Shown: positions 25,526 to 33,331 of the stretch, in pieces
Layout: every line of letters starts with the position of its first letter
Position numbering within the stretch: the first letter of the stretch is position 1
Assembly (NCBI RefSeq): GCF_014193655.1
Contig: NZ_JACHZQ010000005.1
Span: forward strand, 248,001-312,000
Direction: 5' to 3'
From: Rhizobium sp. BK313
GTDB lineage: Bacteria > Pseudomonadota > Alphaproteobacteria > Rhizobiales > Rhizobiaceae
Length of the DNA stretch: 64,000 nt
The notes under the pieces: generated by a model
The model's input: the letters and a program-made list of their open reading frames with translations, nothing else
What the model was told of the DNA's origin: nothing
The model's database searches: none
Position numbers and translations under genes: made by a program

Positions 25526-26389
25526 ATGGACAAGACGACGGGTGGCTGGATTTACGGAATGATGGGCGTGCTGATCTTCAGCGGCTCGTTGCCGGCAACG
25601 CGGGTGGCGGTGATGGATTTCGATCCTGTCTTCCTCACGGTCGCCCGTGCCGCGATCGCCGGCATCCTGGCGCTGTGCCTGCTGCTCGCCTTTCAGGAGA
25701 AGCGACCCGTTCGCAGCGACGTCATTCCGCTTACCATCGTCGCGCTCGGTTGCGTCGTTGGCTTTCCGCTGCTGACGGCGCTGGCGCTCAAGCATGTCAC
25801 CTCGGCCCATTCGATCGTCTTCATCGGATTGCTGCCGCTTGCCACAGCCATATTCGGAGTGCTGCGCGGCGGCGAACGGCCACGGCCGGCCTTCTGGATA
25901 TTTTCCGCCATTGGCAGCGCCATCGTCTGCGGTTATGCGTTCGCACAGGGCATTTCCGCATCGCCGGTCGGCGATCTGCTGATGCTGGCGGCAATTCTCG
26001 TCTGTGGCCTCGGCTATGCCGAGGGGGCGGTGCTGTCGCGCCGGCTGGGCGGCTGGCAGGTCATTTCCTGGGCGCTGGTCCTGTCGCTGCCGGTGATGAT
26101 CGCGCTTTGCCTCCTCACCATGCCGCAGGCGATCGGCGGCATCGGCGAGCCAGCCTGGATCGGTCTGATCTATGTCTCGCTCTTCAGCATGCTGATCGGC
26201 TTCATCTTCTGGTATCGCGGTCTGGCGCAGGGCGGCATCGCCGCGGTCGGGCAACTACAACTGCTGCAGCCTTTCTTCGGCCTCGCGCTCGCCGCGGCAC
26301 TGCTGAAGGAGAGCGTCAGTTGGTCGATGCTTGCGGTGACCCTTGGCGTCGTCGCCTGCGTGGTGGGCGCAAAGAAATTTGCGCGATAG
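25526..26389 (+). CDS. EamA-family (DMT) transporter
   Basis: 287-aa inner-membrane protein with ten predicted helices in two EamA halves. GGAG at 25515-25518 is seven bases from ATG 25526 but only one from ATG 25520, so the later start is used. The C-terminal half has PFFGLALAAALLKESVSWSMLAVTLGVVACVVGAKKFAR, the usual EamA end. Likely an exporter of amino acids or small metabolites controlled by the divergent MocR regulator. Confidence 0.92.
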   Translation: MDKTTGGWIYGMMGVLIFSGSLPATRVAVMDFDPVFLTVARAAIAGILALCLLLAFQEKRPVRSDVIPLTIVALGCVVGFPLLTALALKHVTSAHSIVFIGLLPLATAIFGVLRGGERPRPAFWIFSAIGSAIVCGYAFAQGISASPVGDLLMLAAILVCGLGYAEGAVLSRRLGGWQVISWALVLSLPVMIALCLLTMPQAIGGIGEPAWIGLIYVSLFSMLIGFIFWYRGLAQGGIAAVGQLQLLQPFFGLALAAALLKESVSWSMLAVTLGVVACVVGAKKFAR

Positions 26390-26432
26390 CGAGCCTCTCG
26401 GAAAAACGCATAGCGTCCTCTTGCCCTTCTAA

Positions 26433-26442
26433 ACCGATCGGT
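26433..26442. promoter_or_regulatory. TetR-type palindrome ACCGATCGGT
   Basis: A perfect 10-bp palindrome lies 34 bases before the NTF2-like gene; a weaker half-site-like CAATCAGTC follows at about 26455. ACCGATCGGT cores are typical of TetR operators, and the TetR gene is the second gene of this small operon, so negative autoregulation is likely. Confidence 0.6.
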
Positions 26443-26476
26443 CTATACAAATCCAATCAGTCTAAAGGAGCAAGTC

Positions 26477-26941
26477 ATGGCCACCCCACTCGTACCGCCA
26501 TTTACCCGCGAAACCGCTATCGCCAAAGTTCGTCTGGCAGAAGACGGCTGGAACAGCCGCGATCCGGAGCGCGTTTCGAAGGTCTATACCGAAGACAGTC
26601 AATGGCGGAACCGCGCCGAATTTCCGCGCGGCCGCAAGGAAATCGTCGAATTTCTCACCCGCAAATGGGCCAGGGAGCTGGACTACCGGTTGATCAAGGA
26701 GCTATGGGCCTTCGACGGCAACCGCATCGCCGTGCGTTTCGCCTATGAATGGCACGATGACAGCGGTCACTGGTTTCGTTCCTATGGCAATGAGAATTGG
26801 GAATTCGATGCCGACGGCCTGATGCAGCGCCGCTTTGCCTCGATCAACGACATGCCGATCAAGGAGCAGGACCGGAAATTCCATTGGCCGCTCGGCCGCC
26901 GCCCGGACGATCATCCGGGGTTGTCCGATCTCGGCCTCTAA
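26477..26941 (+). CDS. NTF2-like protein, DUF1348 family
   Basis: 154-aa cytoplasmic protein with the cone-shaped NTF2-like fold. The sequence FTRETAIAKVRLAEDGWNSRDPERVSKVYTEDSQWRNR and the WARELDYRLIKELWAFDGNRIAVRFAYEWHDDSGHWFRSYGNENWEF block define DUF1348. AAAGGAG is eight bases from the ATG. No enzyme activity is established. It precedes a TetR gene by ten bases, so the regulator probably controls it. Confidence 0.92.
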   Translation: MATPLVPPFTRETAIAKVRLAEDGWNSRDPERVSKVYTEDSQWRNRAEFPRGRKEIVEFLTRKWARELDYRLIKELWAFDGNRIAVRFAYEWHDDSGHWFRSYGNENWEFDADGLMQRRFASINDMPIKEQDRKFHWPLGRRPDDHPGLSDLGL

Positions 26942-26951
26942 GACAAAAACG

Positions 26952-27515
26952 ATGCCGCGAACCATCTTCGAAAAATCGGACGCCATAACCCTCGTCGCCG
27001 AAGTCTTTCGCGAACTTGGCTACGAGGGCGCGTCGATGAGCAACATCACCGCGCGCACCAAATTGTCGAAGGGCAGCCTCTATCACTTCTTCCCTGGCGG
27101 TAAGGAGGAGATGGCGGCAGAGATCATGGCCAATATCGACGCTTGGTTTGTCGAGGAAATGTTCAAGCCGCTCGAAGAGGACGAACCGCGCGTCGCCATT
27201 GCTCGAATGTGGGAAACGTCAGACGCTTACTTCCGCTCGGGTCGACGCGTCTGCCTCATCGGCGCCTTCGCGCTCGACGAAACACGCGATCGTTTCCCAT
27301 CGGCGATCCAGGGCTATTTCAAACGTTGGATCGAAGCGCTTGCCGGCGCGTTGACGAGAGCCGGCGTCGACGCGTCGGAGGCGCAAGAGCTCGCCGATGA
27401 GGCTGTTGTTGGCATCCAGGGTGCGCTGACCCTTGCCAGGGCGCTCGGAAACGATGAGATTTTTGGGCGGACGCTTCGAAGATTGAGGGAGCGGGTGGAA
27501 GCCGGGTTGACGTGA
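26952..27515 (+). CDS. TetR-family transcriptional regulator
   Basis: 187 aa. HTH at residues about 10-55 (LVAEVFRELGYEGASMSNITARTKLSKGSLYHFFPGGKEEMAA) followed by a helical ligand domain with VCLIGAFALDETRDRFP, resembling the LmrA/YxaF branch. The start at 26952 follows the NTF2-like stop by ten bases. Likely binds the palindrome at 26433. Confidence 0.93.
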   Translation: MPRTIFEKSDAITLVAEVFRELGYEGASMSNITARTKLSKGSLYHFFPGGKEEMAAEIMANIDAWFVEEMFKPLEEDEPRVAIARMWETSDAYFRSGRRVCLIGAFALDETRDRFPSAIQGYFKRWIEALAGALTRAGVDASEAQELADEAVVGIQGALTLARALGNDEIFGRTLRRLRERVEAGLT

Positions 27516-27590
27516 GTCATGCGCCCGAGCCCGGCTACAAACCAACAATTCGATGCTTCAAGCCCGCCAACGCAAAAACCCCGCGAGAGC

Positions 27591-28145
27591 CTAACGCTCC
27601 GCCGCTTGCTGGCGTACTCGCTCCGGATACCATCCCGTAAATCTGATCGCGCCAACAAGCGCCACGATAGTTGCGATTATCCCAACCTTCGCCGGCACGT
27701 CGGGCGCATAGAGCAAAAGAACATCGGCGGCGGCCATCACCGCGAAGGCAAGCGCCCAGACTGAGGTGATGACATAGTTTGTCCTAATGAAGACCTGGCT
27801 GTCCCATAATTCGCTTGCTACCTGCTCGCGGGCATATTGCAACGTGAACGGGCGGCGGATGGCGATGGAGATCAGGACGACGGCCAGTAGGCCGGTATCC
27901 ACAGCCAGACGGACGGCAAAAATCGACCCCATGGGACCGCCGAGCAGAGCGTAGAGCGCAAGGCCGCTGAAAAGGATAGTCGTGCCGATCTCCAGAATTT
28001 TCGGCGCCTTGCCGAGAATGAACCAATCACGCAGCAAGAGAATGAACGAGACGAGCGCAGCCAGCAGCAACGCCTCGGTCGGGCCAACGAACCGGTCCAC
28101 AATCGCAAAGACGATGAAAGGCAGAAATGCCAGGAGAAGACCCAT
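27591..28145 (-). CDS. Integral membrane protein, unknown function
   Basis: 184 aa from ATG 28145 with five or six predicted helices (LLLAFLPFIVFAIVDRF, ALLLAALVSFILLLRDW, IGTTILFSGLALYALLG, RLAVDTGLLAVVLISIAI, VITSVWALAFAVMAAADVLLLY, VGIIATIVALVGAIRFTGWYP). I do not recognise a named family with certainty; similar proteins are annotated as hypothetical membrane proteins beside TetR genes. The promoter is shared with the divergent TetR gene and contains a nested palindrome. Confidence 0.82.
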   Translation of the reverse strand: MGLLLAFLPFIVFAIVDRFVGPTEALLLAALVSFILLLRDWFILGKAPKILEIGTTILFSGLALYALLGGPMGSIFAVRLAVDTGLLAVVLISIAIRRPFTLQYAREQVASELWDSQVFIRTNYVITSVWALAFAVMAAADVLLLYAPDVPAKVGIIATIVALVGAIRFTGWYPERVRQQAAER

Positions 28146-28200
28146 GGGATTTTCGTTCGCTGAAGAGGTGGAGCGAAACGAAAAACTCGCCCACGTCAAA

Positions 28201-28241
28201 TGTTGACGGTGACAATATCCAGCGTCACCCACTTGTCAACA
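28201..28241. promoter_or_regulatory. Nested palindromic operator between membrane-protein and TetR genes
   Basis: Outer arms TGTTGAC (28201-28207) and GTCAACA (28235-28241) are perfect inverted repeats, and inner arms GGTGAC (28208-28213) and GTCACC (28224-28229) are too. The block lies 28 bases before the TetR ATG and 56 bases before the membrane gene, the expected place for autorepression of a divergent pair. Confidence 0.65.
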
Positions 28242-28268
28242 GAAATGTTTCCATCGTAAATATTCGAC

Positions 28269-28901
28269 ATGGTTCATGAAGTTGCCGATGTTGTCTCCCG
28301 CCGCCCCTATCACCATGGTGACCTGAAAGCCGCCCTGCTTGCGGAGGCGGCGATAATTTTGGAAAAGGAGGGCATTCAAGCTCTGACGCTGCGCGCCGCG
28401 GCAAGAGCCGCCGGTGTCTCGCATGCCGCTCCCAAAAACCATTTCGGCGATCTGACCGGTCTGCTGAGCGAACTGGCGGCCCTCGGTTTTGTCCGCTTCG
28501 GCGCGGCACTTGCCGATGCGATGGCTGAAGCCGGAGACGATCCGCGTCAGCGGATCAAAGCGATGGGTCGCGGTTATGTCGGCTTTGCCGCCGCCCATCC
28601 CGGCCTCTTCGCCCTGATGTTCCGCAGTGAAGCGCTCGATCACGACCGGCCGGCGCTGCGCGATGCGGTCCTCAACGCCCGCCAGGCCCTTGCCGCCGCC
28701 GTCCGTGCCCGTACGCCCGACAAAACGATGGAGCCGCTGCAGATGGCCGCACAGGCGACAGCGCTCTGGTCACTGGTGCATGGCTTCGCCATGCTGCTGC
28801 TGGAGGGACGCCTGAACGGCATGATCAGACCGCTTCCAGGCAACGAGACAGCAGATACTTTGCTGGACGCGGTGCTGGCGGCCATCCATGTCGGCGATTG
28901 A
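28269..28901 (+). CDS. TetR-family transcriptional regulator
   Basis: 210 aa. HTH at residues 15-60 (YHHGDLKAALLAEAAIILEKEG, LTLRAAARAAGVSHAAPKNHFGD) then a WHG-type C-terminal domain (FAAAHPGLFALMFRSEALDHD, ALWSLVHGFAMLLLEG). This matches the TetR_C_13/WHG group. It probably represses itself and the divergent membrane-protein gene. Confidence 0.94.
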   Translation: MVHEVADVVSRRPYHHGDLKAALLAEAAIILEKEGIQALTLRAAARAAGVSHAAPKNHFGDLTGLLSELAALGFVRFGAALADAMAEAGDDPRQRIKAMGRGYVGFAAAHPGLFALMFRSEALDHDRPALRDAVLNARQALAAAVRARTPDKTMEPLQMAAQATALWSLVHGFAMLLLEGRLNGMIRPLPGNETADTLLDAVLAAIHVGD

Positions 28902-28975
28902 GCCTCTTGGACGTCGCCGCTGAGGCCCGCGGCGGTTCCGGCGGTGCGTTGATGCCGAGCTCGGCGGCAGTCATA

Positions 28976-29893
28976 TCACCGCGGCCATCTCCACGACGGC
29001 TGCGACAGACGTGTTGTCAGAAACTCCGCCAACGCCTCAATCTTGGCCGGGCGGGCGCGGGCGGATGGGGTCACCAGATAGAGGCCGCCGCTTTTGATCG
29101 ACCAGTCAAGCAAAAGTGATTCCAGCCGACCATCTGCAAGATATTCCGCAGCGACGAATTCCGGCAGTTCGGCAATACCGAGACCGGAAAGCGCCATAGG
29201 GATCAGAGCATCGACATTGGTGACCCGGAGCTGTCCGCGCGGCGACACCGTCTCCTCTTCGCCGGCCCCATTGACGAGGCGCCAGACATCCTGGCGAGCG
29301 CGATAGGCATAGCCAAGACAATGGCGCTCATCGAGATCGTGCGGATGCGAAGGCCTGCCATGTCGGTCGATGTAATCGGGCGATGCGCAAACGAAACGGG
29401 CGACGGAAGCAATCTTGCGGGCCACCAGCGAGGAATCCGGCAGGACGGCTATCCTGAGCGCCGCGTCGAAGCCGTCCGCCACGAGGTCGACCACGGCATC
29501 GCTCAAATGCAGGTCGATCGAAACATCGGGATAGGCGCGGAAGAAATCCGGCAGGATTGGCGCAAGCCAGCGCAGCCCGAAGGACATCGGCACGGCAAGG
29601 CGGATCAAGCCACGCGGCATGCCCGCCATATCGCGCGCCTCATTCTCCGCTTTTTCCGCCTCGCAATAGATTTGGCTGGCGCTCGCGGCAAGCGTGCGGC
29701 CAGCATCCGTGAGGGAGAGCTGACGCGACGTGCGGTTCAGCAACCGGACGCCCAGGCTGTCCTCCAGCCGGCTGACGCCGCGCGACACAGTCGCGACGGA
29801 AACGTCCATGACCCGCGCCGCGCCCGCAAAGGATCGCTCCTCGGCCACTTTGGCGAACATCGCCATTCCTTCGAAATCCGGCAGCTTCGACAT
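28976..29893 (-). CDS. LysR-family transcriptional regulator
   Basis: 305 aa from ATG 29893. HTH at residues 5-65 (FEGMAMFAKVAEERSFAGAARVMDVSVATVSRGVSRLEDSLGVRLLNRT) followed by the substrate-binding domain. Divergent from the SDR gene at 30009 with a palindrome between them, the classic LysR-target arrangement. Ligand unknown. Confidence 0.94.
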   Translation of the reverse strand: MSKLPDFEGMAMFAKVAEERSFAGAARVMDVSVATVSRGVSRLEDSLGVRLLNRTSRQLSLTDAGRTLAASASQIYCEAEKAENEARDMAGMPRGLIRLAVPMSFGLRWLAPILPDFFRAYPDVSIDLHLSDAVVDLVADGFDAALRIAVLPDSSLVARKIASVARFVCASPDYIDRHGRPSHPHDLDERHCLGYAYRARQDVWRLVNGAGEEETVSPRGQLRVTNVDALIPMALSGLGIAELPEFVAAEYLADGRLESLLLDWSIKSGGLYLVTPSARARPAKIEALAEFLTTRLSQPSWRWPR

Positions 29894-29917
29894 CGACAAT
29901 TCTGCAATGATAGTTTT

Positions 29918-29939
29918 CGTTTCTTTCTATTTCGAAACG
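29918..29939. promoter_or_regulatory. LysR-type palindrome CGTTTC-N10-GAAACG
   Basis: Perfect 6-bp arms, CGTTTC at 29918-29923 and GAAACG at 29934-29939, separated by ten bases, inside the divergent LysR-SDR promoter. The spacing fits the T-N11-A rule for LysR recognition sites. Confidence 0.6.
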
Positions 29940-30008
29940 ATGGTCGCGTCCATACCTGTTCGTCAGGCATTCCGCCCAAACCGAATGAACAGAGAAATGG
30001 AACGAGAC

Positions 30009-30764
30009 ATGACCCGCAAACTCGAAGGCAAGATCGCCGTCGTCACCGGCGCCACCACTGGCATCGGCCTCGCCATCGCCAAACAATTCGCCGAGGAAGG
30101 TGCTACCGTCGTCCTCACCGGCCGCCGCAAGCCGGAACTCGATGCCGCCGTTGCCGCCATTGGACCGCAAGCTTCCGGCATCCAGGCCGACTCTGCCAAG
30201 CTCGCCGATCTCGATAGTCTCTACGCCCAAGTGAGCGCCGAGAAGGGCCGGATCGACGTACTCGTTGCCAATGCCGGCGGTGGCTCGATGCTACCGCTCG
30301 GCGAAATCACCGAGGAGCAGTATGAGGACACCTTCAACCGCAACGTCAAGGGCGTGCTCTTTACCGTACAAAAGGCGCTGCCGCTGCTTGCCGACGGCGC
30401 ATCCGTCATCGTCACCGGCTCGACCGCCGGCAGCACCGCGACGCCGGCCTTCAGCGTCTACGCCGCCTCGAAGGCCGCCAGCCGCAACCTCGTGCGCAAC
30501 TGGATCCTCGACCTGAAGGACCGCAAGATCCGCGTCAACACGCTGAGTCCCGGTCCGACCAAGACGCCTGGTCTCGTCGACCTCGCTGGCCCCGATGCCG
30601 CCAACCAGCAAGGCCTGCTCGACTATCTCGCCTCGCTGGTGCCGCTCGGCCGCGTCGCCGAACCGGTTGAAATCGCCAAGGCCGCCGTCTTCCTCGCCTC
30701 CGACGATTCAAGCTTCATCACCGGCAGCGAACTTTTCGTCGACGGAGGCCAAGCCCAGGTCTGA
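30009..30764 (+). CDS. SDR-family NAD(P)-dependent oxidoreductase
   Basis: 251-aa classical short-chain dehydrogenase/reductase. TGATTGIG (cofactor loop, about 13-20), NAGGG, catalytic Ser in VIVTGSTAGS, and Tyr-x3-Lys in YAASKAA. Arg after the cofactor loop (LTGRRKPEL) suggests NADP preference. It ends with the usual ITGSELFVDGGQAQV. The divergent LysR gene is the probable regulator. Substrate unknown. Confidence 0.94.
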   Translation: MTRKLEGKIAVVTGATTGIGLAIAKQFAEEGATVVLTGRRKPELDAAVAAIGPQASGIQADSAKLADLDSLYAQVSAEKGRIDVLVANAGGGSMLPLGEITEEQYEDTFNRNVKGVLFTVQKALPLLADGASVIVTGSTAGSTATPAFSVYAASKAASRNLVRNWILDLKDRKIRVNTLSPGPTKTPGLVDLAGPDAANQQGLLDYLASLVPLGRVAEPVEIAKAAVFLASDDSSFITGSELFVDGGQAQV

Positions 30765-30774
30765 TACATCATTT

Positions 30775-30811
30775 TGGGAGCACCGACTGGTATATCCGGC
30801 CGGCGCTCCCA
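30775..30811 (+). terminator. Hairpin after SDR gene
   Basis: TGGGAGC (30775-30781) and GCTCCCA (30805-30811) form a seven-bp stem with a 23-base loop that can pair further (CCGG). A short T-rich end is absent, so it is only a possible terminator. Confidence 0.4.
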
Positions 30812-30921
30812 TCTTAAACAATCGTCCACAAAAACGTGGCAGCATCAATCATCTTTGATTTGCAACTGTCCAAGCTCCTGTGCTCAGCAGAAAACGGGGG
30901 CGCCGAGGAGATGGATAGACC

Positions 30922-32247
30922 ATGCTGCAACAGACCAACGAAACCGACGATGCGCTGATCGATCGACTGCAACGTTCGGCCTTCGACTATTTCATGCTTC
31001 ACACCAATCCGGAAAACGGGCTGGTGGCGGACACCTCGATCAAGACGAGCCACTGCAGTATCGCCGCGGTCGGTTTCGCGCTGTCGAGCTATCCGGTCGC
31101 TGTCGAACGCGGCTGGATCAGCCGCGCAGACGCTGCACAGCGCGTGCTGACTGCGCTCAATTTCTTTGCCGAAAGCCAGCAGGGCGAAGAACGTGGCGCC
31201 ACCGGTCATCGCGGCTTCTATTATCACTTCCTCTATATGGCGACCGGCAACCGCGCCTGGAACAGCGAGCTCTCGACCATCGATACCGGCCTGTTCCTGA
31301 TCGGCGTGCTAACGGCGGCCGCCTATTTCAAGGGTTCCAGCCAGGACGAAAAGAATATCCGCGCGCAGGCGCAGTTTCTCTATGAGCGTTGCGATTGGCA
31401 TTGGGCACTGAACAGGGGGCAGACGATCAGCATGGGCTGGAAGCCGAGCAGCGGATTCCTGCGCTGGCGCTATCAAGGCTACGACGAGGCGATCTTCCTT
31501 TACGTCCTGGCGCTCGCTTCACCTACGCATCCCGTTCCGTCATCGAGCTACGACGCCTTCGCCTCGACCTATACTTGGATGATGTTCAAGGACACGCCCT
31601 ATCTCTACGCCGGGCCGCTGTTCATCCATCTCTTCTCCCATGCTTGGATCGATTTCCGTGACATCCGCGACCGGCATGTGGCCGACAAGGAAACCGATTA
31701 TTTCCGCAACACTCAGACGGCGATTGCCGTTCAGCGCGACTACACCGACCGTAATCCCGGCCACTTCGTCGGCTATGCCAAGGACATCTGGGGTCTGTCG
31801 GCCTGTGACGGCCCCAATCCGACCGGCACCAAGCATAGCCGCCGTTACAGCCCGAAAGTACTTGGCTATGCCGCACGTGGCGCGCCGCTCGGTCCCGATG
31901 ATGGCACCATCGCGCCTTGGGGGCCGCTCTCCTGCCTGCCGTTCGACCGGCAAGCCGCGCTCGACGGCACGAAAGCCCTGCTCGACGCCTATCCCAACCT
32001 GTTGCTGGACGGCCGCTTTCCCGGCGGCTTCAACCCCAGCGTCAAAGGCCCTGGCCCGGAAGGCTGGGTCGACGACCGCTCCGTCGCCATCGACCAGGGC
32101 CTACTCGTCATGATGATCGAAAACGAGCGTACCGGGCTGATCTGGAACCTGATGCGGCAATCACCAATCCTGCGCCGCGGCCTGGAACGCGCCGGCTTCA
32201 CCGGCGGCTGGCTCGACAAAAAGCAGGCTGCACCGGCGATCGCCTGA
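30922..32247 (+). CDS. Glucoamylase-domain protein (GH144-like beta-glucanase)
   Basis: 441-aa protein with one PF10091 glycoamylase domain. This all-helical (alpha/alpha) domain occurs in GH144 endo-beta-1,2-glucanases and in cyclic beta-1,2-glucan synthases of rhizobia. Markers: LQRSAFDYFMLHTNPENGLVADTS at the start, STIDTGLFLIGVLTAA, GWKPSSGFLRWRYQGYDEAIFLYVLALASPTHP, LFIHLFSHAWIDFR and WGLSACDGPNPTG. No signal peptide is visible, suggesting cytoplasmic action or release by another route. A role in turnover of cyclic glucan is plausible but inferred. Confidence 0.88.
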   Translation: MLQQTNETDDALIDRLQRSAFDYFMLHTNPENGLVADTSIKTSHCSIAAVGFALSSYPVAVERGWISRADAAQRVLTALNFFAESQQGEERGATGHRGFYYHFLYMATGNRAWNSELSTIDTGLFLIGVLTAAAYFKGSSQDEKNIRAQAQFLYERCDWHWALNRGQTISMGWKPSSGFLRWRYQGYDEAIFLYVLALASPTHPVPSSSYDAFASTYTWMMFKDTPYLYAGPLFIHLFSHAWIDFRDIRDRHVADKETDYFRNTQTAIAVQRDYTDRNPGHFVGYAKDIWGLSACDGPNPTGTKHSRRYSPKVLGYAARGAPLGPDDGTIAPWGPLSCLPFDRQAALDGTKALLDAYPNLLLDGRFPGGFNPSVKGPGPEGWVDDRSVAIDQGLLVMMIENERTGLIWNLMRQSPILRRGLERAGFTGGWLDKKQAAPAIA

Positions 32248-32253
32248 TCTTTC

Positions 32254-33243
32254 TCAAAGCTTCTCGATCGCCGCGATCACGTCGTCCTCAACGGAAATTC
32301 CGTTCGCCAGCGCCGCGCGGCGCGCCGTCTGGCCACGCCGGCCGGGCAGGCGGACATTGGGATCATTGGTGATTTCGCTCGCCAACAGGGCCAGCCGCGT
32401 TGCCGTGTCGGCGGCACTCATCGCAGCCGGATTGATGGCGATGATCGTTTGGCCGAGTGCGGGTGGCGGGCCTTGGTCGTCGAAGAGCGACGACGCTTCG
32501 AAAGCATAGTTGGCGCCGGTCAGACCGGCCGACAGGATTTCCACCATCATCGCCAGTGCCGCCCCCTTTGATTCACCGGCGGGGATCATTGTGCCGGCCA
32601 GCGCCTCCTCGGCATCGGTCGTTGGCTTGCCGTTGCGGTCGAAGGCCCAATCGGACGGGATCGGCGCGCCCTTCTGCCGGGCAGCCATGACCTTGCCGCG
32701 TGCGACTTTCGACAGCGCCAGATCGATGACGATGGGATCGGCATCCGGCAGTGGCGCCGCAAAGGCGATCGGGTTGGTGCCGAAGACCGGCTTCTTGCCG
32801 CCCCAGGGCGCCATCGCGGCCGGCGCATTGGCGACCATCAGCGCCACCAGCCCCTGATCGGCAAAGCGCTCGACGGTAAGGCCCATCACGCCGGCATGAT
32901 GGGAGCGGTTGATGGCGGCGAGCGCAATCCCCTGCTCACGGGCAACGACGGAAAGCTCGGCAACGGCAAGATCGAGCGCCGGATAGGCATAGCCGTTGCC
33001 GGCATCGATGCGCAGCACGGCAGGATAGGGCCGGGTCAGCTGCGGTATGGCGAAACCATCGGTCTTGCCGATCTTTGCCTGCGCAGCATAGGCAGGCACA
33101 CGACGCAGACCATGGCCGCCCTGCCCCGCAGCCTCCGCCGCGACGAGGGCGACGGCTACCGAACGAGCATTTTCCGGACTGACCCGATTGCGCCGCAACG
33201 CTTCCACGACCAGCGTTTCAGCCTCGGCGAGCGACAGATGCAT
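32254..33243 (-). CDS. Ldh2-family NAD(P)H oxidoreductase, likely piperideine-2-carboxylate reductase
   Basis: 329 aa of the malate/L-lactate dehydrogenase-like (Ldh2) family, which includes Delta1-piperideine-2-carboxylate/pyrroline-2-carboxylate reductase (DpkA). The family signatures are GHGLRRVPAY, INRSHHAGVMG (catalytic His) and FGTNPIAFAAP, plus the GESKGAALAMMVEILSAGLTGA C-terminal part. ATG 33243 is used; the open frame runs to 33573. It sits 88 bases after an ALDH7-type gene and near a FAD amino acid oxidase, so formation of L-pipecolate from the cyclic imine is the most coherent role. Confidence 0.85.
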   Translation of the reverse strand: MHLSLAEAETLVVEALRRNRVSPENARSVAVALVAAEAAGQGGHGLRRVPAYAAQAKIGKTDGFAIPQLTRPYPAVLRIDAGNGYAYPALDLAVAELSVVAREQGIALAAINRSHHAGVMGLTVERFADQGLVALMVANAPAAMAPWGGKKPVFGTNPIAFAAPLPDADPIVIDLALSKVARGKVMAARQKGAPIPSDWAFDRNGKPTTDAEEALAGTMIPAGESKGAALAMMVEILSAGLTGANYAFEASSLFDDQGPPPALGQTIIAINPAAMSAADTATRLALLASEITNDPNVRLPGRRGQTARRAALANGISVEDDVIAAIEKL

Positions 33244-33331
33244 GATGAAGAACCTTGAAATGAATAAGGAGGGCGAAGACGTTTCTACGCCCTCGCCCTC
33301 CTCATCGCAATGCAACAATTGTTCGCTTGCC

